Positions 28,459 to 37,610 of a stretch of 64,000 nt of DNA are shown piece after piece. This stretch comes from Enterococcus diestrammenae. GTDB lineage: Bacteria > Bacillota > Bacilli > Lactobacillales > Enterococcaceae. How positions within the stretch are numbered: the stretch's first letter is position 1; the number at the start of each line of letters is the position of its first letter. Made by a program: the position numbers and the translations under genes. The notes beneath the pieces are model-generated. The model worked only from the letters and a program-made list of their open reading frames with translations, had not been told where the DNA came from and searched no databases. Location: positions 18,041-82,040 of the forward strand of contig NZ_MAEI01000051.1 in the NCBI RefSeq assembly GCF_009933255.1, in the 5' to 3' direction.

Positions 28459-29091
28459 TTAGTCAAACTTTTCCATTAAGGCTTGGGCAATTATGCCATG
28501 TCCAGCTGGTGTGGGGTGAACGCCATCCTCGCCAGTTAAGTATTGGCAACCGGTAGTGACCGCCATTTCGTTCATGCGGCCGTCAAGGCAAAGAAGTTCG
28601 CACCCAAATTCTGCAGCTAATTGCCGAATGATTCCTAGCTTGGGATCTAAATCCTTTCGCCATTGCTGCCGATCGACAGGGTAAGGCAAGACAAAGGGTT
28701 CAACCAGTAACATCCGGTGAATGCCAGCGGTGGTGACTCGTTCTAAGAATTCACGGTAACGACTTTCAAAACTCATGGCAGAAGCTGGTGTGCCAAACTC
28801 GGGACTTGCGACATTGTGCCAAGTATCGTTGATGCCAATCATAAAGAGCAACACGTCAGGTTTCAAAGCGAGGCAGTCTTTATCTAAGCGATCCAGTACG
28901 TCTTGGATTTTATTGCCACTGATGCCACGGTTTAAAAAAGTAAAGTTAGCTAATGGTTGCCGTGCCGCCAGCATACCGGCAGTCATCAAGGCATATCCTT
29001 TGCCGAGATCTTCTGGATTGTCCCAGTCTCGACCACAATCAGTGACGCTATCACCTAAAAACAGGATACGGTCTTCTTTGTGTAGTTTCAT
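28459..29091 (-). CDS. SGNH/GDSL-family hydrolase
   Basis: A 210-residue cytoplasmic SGNH hydrolase. The block I motif is GDSVTDCG near residues 12-19, block II Gly lies in NRGISGNKI, block III is GIND, and block V is DGVHPTPAGH with the D-x-x-H pair. The start at 29091 (MKLHKED) is set by AAGGAG; a longer in-frame start at 29160 would run through the cre box and the neighbouring terminator. It is paralogous to the gene at 3830-4480: the two share R-x-LF-GDS, SGN and LKPDV-x-x-MIG-x-ND. Its substrate is unknown, probably an acetylated sugar or another small ester. Confidence 0.85.
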   Translation of the reverse strand: MKLHKEDRILFLGDSVTDCGRDWDNPEDLGKGYALMTAGMLAARQPLANFTFLNRGISGNKIQDVLDRLDKDCLALKPDVLLFMIGINDTWHNVASPEFGTPASAMSFESRYREFLERVTTAGIHRMLLVEPFVLPYPVDRQQWRKDLDPKLGIIRQLAAEFGCELLCLDGRMNEMAVTTGCQYLTGEDGVHPTPAGHGIIAQALMEKFD

Positions 29092-29103
29092 ATTTTCTCT
29101 CCT

Positions 29104-29117
29104 TAAAAGCGCTTTCG
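29104..29117 (-). promoter_or_regulatory. Candidate cre box ahead of the SGNH hydrolase gene
   Basis: The minus strand reads CGAAAGCGCTTTTA, 12 of 14 matches to the cre consensus, directly upstream of the ribosome binding site. It suggests glucose repression of this hydrolase. Confidence 0.55.
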
Positions 29118-29120
29118 ATA

Positions 29121-29160
29121 GGGTGATAAAAGAAACCAGCCAGTAATTGGCTGGTTTCAA
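29121..29160 (-). terminator. Terminator of gpmA
   Basis: A perfect 10-bp stem (29132-29141 with 29149-29158) reads on the minus strand into TTTCTTTTAT. It lies about 20 nt after the gpmA stop. Confidence 0.85.
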
Positions 29161-29178
29161 TAACTTGTCAGGAAATGC

Positions 29179-29865
29179 TTACAAGTAGTATTTTTTCGCT
29201 ACAGTCAAATCATCGTTCAATTCATAAACTAATGGTTGACCAGTAGGGATTTCTAAGTCCATGATATCATCGTCAGAAATGCCTTCGATGTGTTTTGCCA
29301 AAGCCCGCAAAGAGTTGCCGTGTGCTGCAACTAAAACAGTTTTGTTATCTAACAAAGCGGGTGCGATTTGATCTTGCCAGAAAGGTAATGCCCGTTCCAA
29401 AGTGACTTTCAAGTTTTCGCCACCAGGTACGTCCCGAGGGTCAAGATCAGCGTAACGACGATCTTTAGCTGCAGAACCTTCGTCATCAGCACTCAAAAGT
29501 GGAGGCAAAGTATCGTAAGAACGACGCCAGATATGCACTTGTTCATCACCGTATTTTTCGGCTGTTTCTTTTTTGTTCAAACCTTGCAATGCACCGTAAT
29601 GACGTTCGTTTAAGCGCCAAGATTTTACAGTTGGTACCCACAATTGGTCAGATTCTTCTAAGATGTAGTTACAAGTTTTGATGGCACGTTTCAAAACAGA
29701 AGTGAAAGCAACATCAAATTCGATGCCAGCTTCTTTGATTTTGCGGCCGCCTACTTTGGCTTCTTCCACACCTTCTGGAGCTAGGTCAACGTCAACCCAA
29801 CCAGTAAATTGGTTCAAAGCATTCCATTCGCTCAAACCATGACGAGAGAAAACTAATTTTGGCAT
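29179..29865 (-). CDS. gpmA: 2,3-bisphosphoglycerate-dependent phosphoglycerate mutase
   Basis: A 228-residue glycolytic mutase that interconverts 3- and 2-phosphoglycerate through a phosphohistidine. The RHG signature holds His9 ([10 protein letters not shown]), followed by [23 protein letters not shown] and the second catalytic His in [11 protein letters not shown]. The length is normal. The ribosome binding site AAAGGAGAG precedes the start. It is monocistronic with its own terminator, as in related enterococci near the str operon. Confidence 0.96.
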   Translation of the reverse strand: MPKLVFSRHGLSEWNALNQFTGWVDVDLAPEGVEEAKVGGRKIKEAGIEFDVAFTSVLKRAIKTCNYILEESDQLWVPTVKSWRLNERHYGALQGLNKKETAEKYGDEQVHIWRRSYDTLPPLLSADDEGSAAKDRRYADLDPRDVPGGENLKVTLERALPFWQDQIAPALLDNKTVLVAAHGNSLRALAKHIEGISDDDIMDLEIPTGQPLVYELNDDLTVAKKYYL

Positions 29866-29884
29866 GTAAAACTCTCCTTTGTAG

Positions 29885-29900
29885 TTTCAGATTTCTGAAA
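29885..29900 (-). promoter_or_regulatory. 16-bp palindrome in the gpmA leader
   Basis: TTTCAGATTTCTGAAA reads the same on both strands apart from the central pair. It sits between a possible -10 (minus-strand TACAAT near 29924) and the gpmA ribosome binding site, so it could be an operator or a 5' mRNA hairpin. No regulator can be named. Confidence 0.35.
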
Positions 29901-30080
29901 TTTTCAATTTCTTGTTTATTGTACAATGTTTTGCTAGATTTTTCCATTGAAAGAGGGAAAAAAGTCCACTAGCAGCAAGGAGGACCTTTGAGGGAGTTTA
30001 CTGGGAAAGTTTTTGGAAATTTTAGCAGTATCCTGAAATGAAGTGGGAGATAGCCAGTATTGATGGGATGCTATTCAATA

Positions 30081-30115
30081 AATAAAGACTCGAAGCCGGG
30101 CTTCGAGTCTTTATT
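30081..30115. terminator. Near-perfect palindromic terminator overlapping the recombinase stop
   Basis: Seventeen bases (30081-30097) pair with 30099-30115 around a single base, so the working loop is a few bases after the inner pairs open. The flanks are T-rich in either direction. It overlaps the stop codon of the minus-strand recombinase-like gene and would terminate it. I see nothing else in 29901-30080. Confidence 0.7.
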
Positions 30116-30702
30116 TATTTTGCAATCAGCTTACGGGCGTCATCTTCCGGTAAGTTGATGTACTTGTAGCAGGTGCCTACTGAGACCCCGCATTTGCTAG
30201 AGATATACTGAATCGTTTCTTTTTTCTCGAAATACAGTTGGCGAATGCGTTTGACAACTTTCGGATCAATTTTGGGGCGGCCACCAATTTTTCCTTTTTT
30301 CCGAGCGTTATTGAGGCCGACCAACGTCCGTTCTTTGATAAGAACACTCTCCATCTCCGCCAAACCTGCCATGAGTTTGAAGTAGACAGCCCCCATCGGC
30401 TGACGAGTGTCAATGTCTTCTGCTAGACTGACCAAGTGGATGTTACGAGCTAAAAATATGCTAGTGAGATCTGTCAGCTGGCGGGTGGAGCGGCCTAAGC
30501 GGGATAAGTCAGTCACCACGAGGGTATCATTGGCGTGCATTTGCGCAACAACGGTGTCCAATTCCCCTTGTTGGCTTTCGCAATTGCTAGTGTCAAACGA
30601 ATCGAAGAAAATCTCGTCACAGCCAAAATCAGCCAATTGTCCATGTTGGCTAGTGTGGTCATTGTCAGTGATTGTTGTCCTTACATATCCAATTTTTTTC
30701 AT
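30115..30702 (-). CDS. Serine recombinase-like protein with altered catalytic residues
   Basis: A 195-residue protein aligned without gaps to the small Tn3/gamma-delta resolvase fold. IGYVR begins it, the LSRLGR segment is at 66-71, ELEMESVLIKERT-like helix E text follows (AEMESVLIKERT), and an intact C-terminal helix-turn-helix reads GRPKIDPKVVKRI ... YISSKCGVSVGTCYKYI. In gamma-delta numbering Arg8, Ser39, Arg68 and Arg71 are kept, but the nucleophile Ser10 is Thr, Arg45 is Gln and Asp67 is Ser. Strand exchange is therefore doubtful, while DNA binding may persist. The start at 30702 follows GGAAAGGAAAGG. No transposon ends or other mobile genes are seen around it. Confidence 0.85.
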   Translation of the reverse strand: MKKIGYVRTTITDNDHTSQHGQLADFGCDEIFFDSFDTSNCESQQGELDTVVAQMHANDTLVVTDLSRLGRSTRQLTDLTSIFLARNIHLVSLAEDIDTRQPMGAVYFKLMAGLAEMESVLIKERTLVGLNNARKKGKIGGRPKIDPKVVKRIRQLYFEKKETIQYISSKCGVSVGTCYKYINLPEDDARKLIAK

Positions 30703-30959
30703 TGCCTTTCCTTTCCGTTCATCAGAGGGCAACAGAAATTGTGAAAAAATCACCAACTCAAAAAGTCAACTTCCGAATAGTAACTGTCAAAAGTGAGATT
30801 TTTGTAGGGAAGTTTCACAGAATTCTGCGCGTTTCTCATTAGTTTTGTTACTAAAAATTTAGCACAAAACATCTAAAAATGATACGGTTTTTTCATTTTA
30901 AAACATTTAGTTGACGAAAATTGAATAATAGTTGTTCTAAATTAAATGTGAAAAAATTC

Positions 30960-31640
30960 TCAAAACTTTGGATTGTCAAGGATAATCGGACCTTTTTCAT
31001 AGCCAACAATAACATGTTTGACCATATTTAAAAACAACCCGTGTTCTACTACTCCGACCATATGGATCAATTCATCAGCCAATTGTTCGGGATTTGGGAT
31101 AGATTCGAGGTGAAGATCGATGATTAAGTTATTGCTGTCGGTGCGTAAATATTCGCCATCTGAATTTTTGCGAATCACGGGATTGTACCCTTTTTCTTGA
31201 AAGATCTTGAAGACTTGTTGGCTACCAAAACGAATCACTTCGACTGGCAAGGGAAAGGCGCCCAAGGTCTCTACCATTTTCGAAGAGTCAACAATCCAGA
31301 TGACCTCTTTGGAATAATGGGCGACAATTTTTTCGTAAAGTAGCGCGGCACCGCCTCCTTTGATGCCTTGAAAGTCTTTGCTAATCTCATCGGCACCGTC
31401 AATGGTCAAATCCACATGGGATACTTCATCAATGGTACTTAAGGGAATCCCCAGACTGCGGGCGTGAATTTCAGTCGCATTGGAGGTGGTGACACAAGTG
31501 ATGTTCAAGCCTTCCTCATGGATGCGTCGAGCCACTTCTTCTACCATATAGTAAGCAGTCGATCCGGTTCCTAAACCGACAATCATTCCGTCTTGGATAA
31601 ATTTTGCTGATTCAATTCCCACCATCTGTTTCAAATTCAT
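30960..31640 (-). CDS. rpiA: Ribose-5-phosphate isomerase A
   Basis: A 226-residue pentose-phosphate enzyme that interconverts ribose-5-phosphate and ribulose-5-phosphate. Motifs are [14 protein letters not shown] (ligand loop), TIDGADEI with catalytic Asp residues, and [14 protein letters not shown] with the catalytic Glu and Lys. The ATG at 31640 is chosen because the alternative GTG at 31649 lies inside the GAGGTGA ribosome binding site. There is no obvious hairpin terminator behind it. Confidence 0.95.
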   Translation of the reverse strand: MNLKQMVGIESAKFIQDGMIVGLGTGSTAYYMVEEVARRIHEEGLNITCVTTSNATEIHARSLGIPLSTIDEVSHVDLTIDGADEISKDFQGIKGGGAALLYEKIVAHYSKEVIWIVDSSKMVETLGAFPLPVEVIRFGSQQVFKIFQEKGYNPVIRKNSDGEYLRTDSNNLIIDLHLESIPNPEQLADELIHMVGVVEHGLFLNMVKHVIVGYEKGPIILDNPKF

Positions 31641-31649
31641 CTTCGTCAC

Positions 31650-32012
31650 CTCATGGATTTTTTCAAGTAAGACTACTAAAGGAGATCTTCTGAGCCTTGT
31701 TATCGTGTTATATTGTAATGTCTTTTAGTATAAAATGGTAGTATTTGGTTATTTATAGTTTAGATAACTATAATAGGGATTTTAAAAGAAAGGCTCCTTT
31801 ACAAAATTTCTTCTATAAATGTAAAAATGGAAAAGGTCAGAGTATAAATCGTCAGACTGCTAAAAGAATCGTATGGATTGAGGACTTTGACAAAGGAAGA
31901 CGAGAGCTGCGTTTTATTAGACCTTCGTCGTTCCCATGATAATTGCGGGTATTACCAAAAGAAGGGCAACCAACTTCGTTAAGTCAAAAAAGCAATTTTA
32001 TTGAGTTATGGG
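31650..32012. other. Intergenic stretch between rpiA and the str promoter
   Basis: AT-rich and without a convincing gene. An open frame at 31745-31939 (64 codons) lacks a ribosome binding site and resembles nothing known. The left edge holds the rpiA promoter region on the minus strand; TATACT- and TATAAC-like boxes lie near 31710-31735. Confidence 0.4.
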
Positions 32013-32041
32013 TTGACACTTGCTTTTACCCATGATATTCT
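32013..32041 (+). promoter_or_regulatory. str operon promoter
   Basis: A consensus -35 TTGACA (32013-32018), a 17-bp spacer and -10 TATTCT (32036-32041). A leader of about 155 nt follows with short hairpins (GTCTC/GAGAC, GTGCT/AGCAC, and ATGCA/TGCAT running into TTATTTTTTA near 32114-32136). The last could act as a weak attenuator. Confidence 0.75.
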
Positions 32042-32203
32042 ATCAAAGGTGCTTTGTGTACAGGTCTCTCGCTTGAGACGTGCTGACTGACAGAATAGCA
32101 CATTCTGATAAGGATGCAGTAATGCATTATTTTTTATCGCAAAAAAAGAACCACCTGGATGTGTGGAACTAGAAAGCGAATCAAGGAAGGAGGAGATTAG
32201 GGG

Positions 32204-32617
32204 ATGCCTACAATTAACCAATTAGTACGGAAACCTCGTAAATCCAAGGTTGAAAAATCAAATTCACCTGCATTGAACAAAGGATATAACAGTTTCAAAA
32301 AGACTCAAACGAACGTGAACTCACCTCAAAAGCGTGGGGTTGCGACTCGTGTGGGGACAATGACACCTAAAAAACCAAACTCAGCTTTGCGTAAATTTGC
32401 CCGTGTTCGTTTGTCTAACTTGATCGAAGTAACAGCTTATATCCCAGGGATTGGCCACAACTTGCAAGAACACAGTGTTGTCTTGTTGCGTGGGGGCCGT
32501 GTAAAAGACTTACCAGGGGTACGTTACCATATCGTTCGTGGTGCGTTGGATACTGCCGGTGTGAACGATCGTAAACAATCTCGTTCTAAATACGGTACAA
32601 AACGTCCTAAAGGATAA
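32204..32617 (+). CDS. rpsL: 30S ribosomal protein S12
   Basis: A 137-residue S12, a decoding-centre protein. The streptomycin-sensitive lysines are present in [12 protein letters not shown] and in [13 protein letters not shown], so no classical resistance substitution is seen. A strong GGAAGGAGGAG precedes the start. It is the first gene of the str operon, 41 nt before rpsG. Confidence 0.98.
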   Translation: MPTINQLVRKPRKSKVEKSNSPALNKGYNSFKKTQTNVNSPQKRGVATRVGTMTPKKPNSALRKFARVRLSNLIEVTAYIPGIGHNLQEHSVVLLRGGRVKDLPGVRYHIVRGALDTAGVNDRKQSRSKYGTKRPKG

Positions 32618-32658
32618 GAACACAATCAAACTAACAAATCGTAAAGGAGGAGTTACGG

Positions 32659-33129
32659 ATGCCTCGTAAAGGTCCTGTTGCAAAACGTGATGTTTTACCA
32701 GATCCTATTTATAACTCAAAATTAGTGACTCGCTTAATCAACCGTGTCATGGTTGATGGAAAACGCGGGATCGCATCAAGCATTATCTATGATGCTTTTG
32801 AAACTATCAAAGAAGCTACCGGAAACGACCCATTGGAAGTTTTCGAACAAGCTATGAAGAACGTAATGCCTGTCTTGGAAGTTAAAGCTCGTCGTGTCGG
32901 CGGTTCCAACTACCAAGTACCGGTTGAAGTTCGTCCTGAACGTCGTACGACTTTAGGTCTGCGTTGGATCGTGAACTACGCTCGTCTGCGTGGCGAACAT
33001 ACAATGGAAGAACGCTTGGCGAAAGAAATTATGGACGCTGCTAACAATACTGGCGCTTCTGTGAAAAAACGCGAAGATACACACAAAATGGCAGAAGCCA
33101 ACCGTGCGTTTGCCCACTATCGCTGGTAA
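32659..33129 (+). CDS. rpsG: 30S ribosomal protein S7
   Basis: A 156-residue S7, which nucleates assembly of the 16S rRNA 3' domain and contacts the E site. The start [16 protein letters not shown] and the end [12 protein letters not shown] are typical. AAAGGAGGAG lies ahead. In many bacteria S7 is the translational repressor of this operon; no leader site was identified here. Confidence 0.98.
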   Translation: MPRKGPVAKRDVLPDPIYNSKLVTRLINRVMVDGKRGIASSIIYDAFETIKEATGNDPLEVFEQAMKNVMPVLEVKARRVGGSNYQVPVEVRPERRTTLGLRWIVNYARLRGEHTMEERLAKEIMDAANNTGASVKKREDTHKMAEANRAFAHYRW

Positions 33130-33214
33130 GATTTGTAACCGTCGTTTTTACGGTGGCTTGCAAGTCTGCTAAAAGCGGATCTAAGACCACAGACAGAGAG
33201 GAGTACAAAGCAAG

Positions 33215-35302
33215 ATGGCTAGAGAATTTTCCCTTGAAAAAACTCGTAATATCGGTATCATGGCCCACGTCGATGCTGGTAAAACTACCACTACCGAACG
33301 TATCCTGTATTATACCGGTAAAATCCATAAAATTGGTGAAACCCACGAAGGCGCTTCACAGATGGACTGGATGGAACAAGAACAAGAACGTGGGATTACC
33401 ATCACTTCTGCAGCAACAACTGCACAATGGAAAGGTTACCGCGTAAATATCATCGACACCCCAGGACACGTAGACTTCACAATCGAAGTACAACGTTCAT
33501 TGCGGGTATTAGATGGTGCCGTGACAGTTTTGGACTCACAATCAGGGGTTGAACCTCAAACTGAAACTGTATGGCGCCAGGCGACAGAATACCGTGTACC
33601 ACGGATCGTATTCTGTAACAAAATGGATAAAATCGGTGCGGACTTCTTGTATTCTGTACAAACGTTGCACGATCGTTTGGGCGCAAACGCTCATCCAATC
33701 CAATTGCCAATCGGTGCCGAAGACGACTTCACAGGGATCATTGACTTGGTTACCATGAAAGCCGAAATCTACACTAACGATTTAGGTACTGAAATCAAAG
33801 AGGAAGAAATTCCTGAAGATTATCAAGAATTAGCGCAAGAATGGCGTGAAAAATTGGTGGAAGCAGTAGCGGAAACTGATGAAGACTTGATGATGAAATA
33901 TTTGGAAGGTGAAGAAATCACTCAAGATGAGTTGAAAGCCGGTATCCGGAAAGCAACTATCAGCGTTGACTTCTTCCCAGTATTAGCTGGTTCAGCCTTC
34001 AAAAACAAAGGTGTTCAATTGATGTTGGATGCTGTCCTGGATTACCTTCCTTCACCATTAGATATCGATGCTATCAAAGGGATCGACTCTAAAACTGATG
34101 AAGAAGTGACTCGTCCAGCTGACGATGAAGCACCATTTGCATCATTGGCCTTTAAAGTTATGACTGACCCATTTGTTGGTCGTCTGACTTTCTTCCGTGT
34201 CTATTCTGGTGTCCTTGAAAGTGGTTCTTACGTATTGAACGCTTCAAAAGACAAAAAAGAACGGATCGGTCGTATCCTACAAATGCACGCAAACAGCCGT
34301 ACTGAAATCGACAAAGTTTACTCTGGCGATATCGCAGCTGCAGTTGGTTTGAAAGACACCACGACTGGTGATACTTTATGTGCAATTGATTCTCCAGTTA
34401 TCTTGGAATCAATCGAGTTCCCTGAACCGGTTATCCAAGTTGCCGTAGAACCAAAATCTAAAGCCGACCAAGATAAGATGGGGATTGCTTTGCAAAAACT
34501 TGCAGAAGAAGATCCATCATTCCGTGTTGAAACTAACGTGGAAACTGGTGAAACAGTTATCTCTGGTATGGGTGAATTGCATTTGGACGTCTTAGTTGAC
34601 CGGATGCGTCGTGAATTCAAAGTTGAAGCAAACGTTGGTGCGCCTCAAGTATCTTACCGGGAAACTTTCCGTGCTCCTGTTACTCAAGCTGAAGGGAAAT
34701 TTGTCCGTCAGTCTGGTGGTAAAGGTCAATACGGTCACGTTTGGGTAGAATTCACTCCAAACGAAGAAGGTAAAGGCTTCGAATTCGAAAACGCAATCGT
34801 CGGTGGTGTGGTTCCTCGTGAATACATCCCAGCGGTTGAAAAAGGTCTGGAAGAATCAATGAATAACGGTGTCTTAGCTGGTTATCCATTGGTTGATATC
34901 AAAGCAAAACTCTATGATGGGTCTTACCACGATGTCGATTCCAGTGAAACTGCCTTCCGGGTAGCGGCTTCCATGGCTTTGAAAGCTGCTGCTAAGAAAG
35001 CAAATCCAGTAATTTTGGAACCAATGATGAAAGTTACTATCACTGTTCCTGAAGATTACTTGGGTGATATCATGGGCCACGTTACTGCTCGTCGCGGACG
35101 CGTCGAAGGGATGGAAGCTCACGGTAATTCACAAATCGTTAACGCGATTGTACCATTGGCTGAAATGTTTGGTTACGCAACAACCTTGCGTTCATCTACA
35201 CAAGGCCGCGGGACCTTCATGATGGTATTTGACCACTATGAAGATGTACCAAAATCAATCCAAGAAGAGATCATTAAGAAAAACGGCGGAAAAGCTGATT
35301 AA
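33215..35302 (+). CDS. fusA: Elongation factor G
   Basis: A 695-residue translocase GTPase. G1 is AHVDAGKT (17-24), G2 lies in [13 protein letters not shown]3 is DTPGH, and G4 is NKMD. Domains II to V follow, with the conserved GMGELHLD of domain III and [25 protein letters not shown] text of domain V. It drives tRNA and mRNA movement after peptide transfer. It lies 85 nt after rpsG and is normal in length. Confidence 0.98.
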   Translation: MAREFSLEKTRNIGIMAHVDAGKTTTTERILYYTGKIHKIGETHEGASQMDWMEQEQERGITITSAATTAQWKGYRVNIIDTPGHVDFTIEVQRSLRVLDGAVTVLDSQSGVEPQTETVWRQATEYRVPRIVFCNKMDKIGADFLYSVQTLHDRLGANAHPIQLPIGAEDDFTGIIDLVTMKAEIYTNDLGTEIKEEEIPEDYQELAQEWREKLVEAVAETDEDLMMKYLEGEEITQDELKAGIRKATISVDFFPVLAGSAFKNKGVQLMLDAVLDYLPSPLDIDAIKGIDSKTDEEVTRPADDEAPFASLAFKVMTDPFVGRLTFFRVYSGVLESGSYVLNASKDKKERIGRILQMHANSRTEIDKVYSGDIAAAVGLKDTTTGDTLCAIDSPVILESIEFPEPVIQVAVEPKSKADQDKMGIALQKLAEEDPSFRVETNVETGETVISGMGELHLDVLVDRMRREFKVEANVGAPQVSYRETFRAPVTQAEGKFVRQSGGKGQYGHVWVEFTPNEEGKGFEFENAIVGGVVPREYIPAVEKGLEESMNNGVLAGYPLVDIKAKLYDGSYHDVDSSETAFRVAASMALKAAAKKANPVILEPMMKVTITVPEDYLGDIMGHVTARRGRVEGMEAHGNSQIVNAIVPLAEMFGYATTLRSSTQGRGTFMMVFDHYEDVPKSIQEEIIKKNGGKAD

Positions 35303-35393
35303 TCTTGTGGTTTTTCAGGATGCTCCAAGCGAGTCGGTAAAAGGTCTATGATTTTTTTGCGGATTCGTGTAAAATAAACTCGATGATAAGGGC

Positions 35394-35417
35394 GAAAAGT
35401 CGTTTCGGCGACTTTTC
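35394..35417 (+). promoter_or_regulatory. Hairpin in the fusA-tuf gap
   Basis: A 9-bp stem (35394-35402 with 35409-35417) lies upstream of the tuf ribosome binding site. A possible -10 TAAAAT is at 35370-35375, with no good -35. It may be a processing site or part of a tuf leader. Confidence 0.4.
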
Positions 35418-35466
35418 ACCTATCAAAAAATATAACTAAACTAAACTTTAGGAGGAACATTCTAAA

Positions 35467-36654
35467 ATGGCTAAAGAAAAATATGACCGTTCGAAACCAC
35501 ACGTAAACATTGGTACTATTGGACACGTTGACCATGGTAAAACTACTTTGACTGCTGCAATTACGACAGTATTGTCTAAAAAAGGTTTGGCTCAAGCTTC
35601 TGCTTACGACCAAATCGATGGTGCACCTGAAGAACGTGAACGTGGGATCACTATCTCAACTGCTCACGTTGAATACGAAACTGACACTCGTCACTACGCT
35701 CACGTGGACTGCCCAGGACACGCGGACTACGTTAAAAACATGATCACTGGTGCTGCCCAAATGGACGGTGCGATCTTGGTAGTATCTGCTGCTGATGGTC
35801 CTATGCCTCAAACTCGTGAACACATCCTTTTGTCTCGTAACGTTGGTGTACCTTACATCGTCGTATTCTTGAACAAAATGGACATGGTTGACGACGAAGA
35901 ATTGCTTGAATTGGTTGAAATGGAAGTTCGTGACTTGTTGACTGAATACGACTTCCCAGGCGACGACACTCCAGTTATCGCTGGTTCTGCTTTGAAAGCT
36001 TTGGAAGGCGACCCTGTCTACGAAGAAAAAATTATGGAATTGATGGCTGCAGTTGACGAATATATCCCAACTCCAGTTCGTGATACTGACAAACCATTCA
36101 TGATGCCAGTGGAAGATGTCTTCTCTATCACAGGTCGTGGTACAGTTGCTACAGGTCGTGTTGAACGTGGACAAGTCCGCGTCGGCGATGAAGTAGAAAT
36201 CGTTGGTATTGCTGACGAAACTGCTAAAACAACTGTAACTGGTGTTGAAATGTTCCGTAAATTATTGGATTACGCTGAAGCAGGCGATAACATCGGCGCA
36301 TTGTTGCGTGGTGTAGCTCGTGAAGACATCCAACGTGGACAAGTATTGGCTAAACCAGGTTCAATCACTCCACATACTAAATTTACTGCAGAAGTTTACG
36401 TTTTGACTAAAGAAGAAGGTGGACGTCACACTCCTTTCTTCACTAACTACCGTCCTCAATTCTACTTCCGTACAACAGACGTTACTGGTGTTGTAGAATT
36501 GCCAGAAGGTACTGAAATGGTAATGCCTGGCGATAACATCGCTATGACAGTTGAATTGATCCACCCAATCGCGATTGAAGACGGTACTCGTTTCTCAATC
36601 CGTGAAGGCGGCCGGACTGTTGGTTCAGGCGTTGTAACTGCTATCCAAGCTTAA
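35467..36654 (+). CDS. tuf: Elongation factor Tu
   Basis: A 395-residue GTPase that delivers aminoacyl-tRNA. G1 is GHVDHGKT (19-26), the switch region is [11 protein letters not shown]3 is DCPGHADY, and G4 is NKMD, followed by beta-barrel domains II and III ([23 protein letters not shown]...). Codon use is strongly biased to favoured codons, as expected for a very highly expressed gene. TAGGAGGAA sits ahead of the ATG. It is the last gene of the str operon. Confidence 0.98.
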   Translation: MAKEKYDRSKPHVNIGTIGHVDHGKTTLTAAITTVLSKKGLAQASAYDQIDGAPEERERGITISTAHVEYETDTRHYAHVDCPGHADYVKNMITGAAQMDGAILVVSAADGPMPQTREHILLSRNVGVPYIVVFLNKMDMVDDEELLELVEMEVRDLLTEYDFPGDDTPVIAGSALKALEGDPVYEEKIMELMAAVDEYIPTPVRDTDKPFMMPVEDVFSITGRGTVATGRVERGQVRVGDEVEIVGIADETAKTTVTGVEMFRKLLDYAEAGDNIGALLRGVAREDIQRGQVLAKPGSITPHTKFTAEVYVLTKEEGGRHTPFFTNYRPQFYFRTTDVTGVVELPEGTEMVMPGDNIAMTVELIHPIAIEDGTRFSIREGGRTVGSGVVTAIQA

Positions 36655-36696
36655 TTGGACCTAGTCTCAACTATGAATCAATAGCACCACTTATAG

Positions 36697-36730
36697 ACAG
36701 CAGTCGTGTTATGCGGCTGCTGTTTTTTTC
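36697..36730 (+). terminator. str operon terminator
   Basis: A GC-rich stem (36697-36705 with about 36714-36722) is followed by TTTTTTT, 43 nt after the tuf stop. Confidence 0.85.
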
Positions 36731-36740
36731 TATTCTCGAG

Positions 36741-36968
36741 TATGAACTACCTAATTTTGATGTCTTGAAAAAGGTGAAATTTAGCTCCGTAGGAATTGGT
36801 ATGACGGTAGCTAGACCGGCAAATGCCAAATGAAAGGCGATTTGTCATTTGACTCTGAGCTTCAAACTTAGAGTAAGTGTCACAAGTGCCACCGACTCTA
36901 AGTACATTCATCTCAGTCTTTAGAGCTACTGTCATACCAATTCTACTACGCTAAATTTCACCTTTTTC
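36741..36968 (+). repeat. Large palindromic intergenic repeat, copy R1
   Basis: Arms of about 45 bp (36767-36812 and 36924-36968) are inverted copies with roughly 80% identity, enclosing about 110 bp. Inside is stem-loop module 1 (36819-36890): CAAATGCCAA, an 11-12 nt loop, TTGTCATTTG, then TCAAACTT and GTAAGT. Related modules lie at 37194-37261 on the minus strand and 59674-59744 on the plus strand. No coding frame is evident. The 24 bp at 36741-36764 recur exactly at 37324-37347. Confidence 0.75.
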
Positions 36969-37042
36969 ACGGTATGCTTGCTACATTTCAAGAAAGAAAA
37001 TTGTTAGTCTTGAATAGCAAAGATAATAAATTGCTTATCAAC

Positions 37043-37309
37043 AAAACAGGGTGGACTTGCTGTAGGAGGAGTCCTTGGGGTGTAGTGTTAGGGATGTCCG
37101 AGGGCTAAAGAGTCATCTGCGCATACAGTTACATCTAAGCAGAAATCGCTAAGATGAACTAGCAAATTATTGGTTGTTATCCGCCTGATTTTTGGTGGAC
37201 TTACAACAAGTTTGACTTTGGCAAGGCAAATGACAACAGCTCTTTGGTTGGCATTTGTCGGTTCCACTACACCCCGAGGGATTCTTCGGAAGCAAGTCCG
37301 CCCTGTTTT
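37043..37309. repeat. Large palindromic intergenic repeat, copy R2
   Basis: Arms of 45 bp (37043-37087 and 37265-37309) pair at roughly 80%, both ending in AAAACAGGG outside and GTGTAGTG inside. The interior holds module 2 on the plus strand (37121-37168; GCATACAG, stem AGTT-CATCT-AGC with GCT-AGATG-AACT, ACTAGCA) and module 1 on the minus strand (37194-37261). Both modules recur near 59.7 kb, and module 2 also at 63.85 kb. Confidence 0.75.
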
Positions 37310-37323
37310 CTTAGAGCCTCAAC

Positions 37324-37427
37324 TATGAACTACCTAATTTTGATGTCACGAAAGAGGTGCTATTTGGCTTCGGAGGAATTGGCATAATACAGCTGGTTCA
37401 ATCCCGCTAAATAGCACCTTTTTTGCG
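37324..37427 (+). repeat. Short palindromic repeat, truncated R1-like copy
   Basis: It opens with the same 24 bp as R1 (TATGAACTACCTAATTTTGA and four more bases). Arms at 37349-37370 and 37404-37427 share GGTGCTATTT-type text, with only about 35 bp between them. It looks like R1 with the module 1 interior deleted. TTATCAACAAAACAG at 37489-37503 also repeats the left edge of R2. Confidence 0.65.
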
Positions 37428-37610
37428 ATATATAGGCACATCTACCAGATAAGGGGATTGCCGAGTTAAATGGGGAGCTAAAATTATTTATCAACAAAAC
37501 AGAGTGAACCTTTTTTCGTCGTTCGTTTAATCCGCCTTTTACCTCTAGTTGTCATGGGTCGAATGTGGTACAGTCAAAGTAATCAGGATTGCATATGGGG
37601 AGGAAACAAG

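Noticed and set aside
31745..31939. 64-codon open frame upstream of the str operon
   Set aside because: It has no ribosome binding site, resembles no known family, and lies in AT-rich intergenic sequence before the rpsL promoter.
32204..32617. Streptomycin-resistance change in S12
   Set aside because: Both key lysines (in TPKKPNS and GRVKDLPG) are wild type.
33041..36564. Long antisense open frames across rpsG, fusA and tuf
   Set aside because: These arise from biased codon use in highly expressed genes; they lack ribosome binding sites and family matches.
36741..37427. CRISPR array
   Set aside because: Units are long palindromes of unequal length, with no short regular repeats or spacers and no cas genes.
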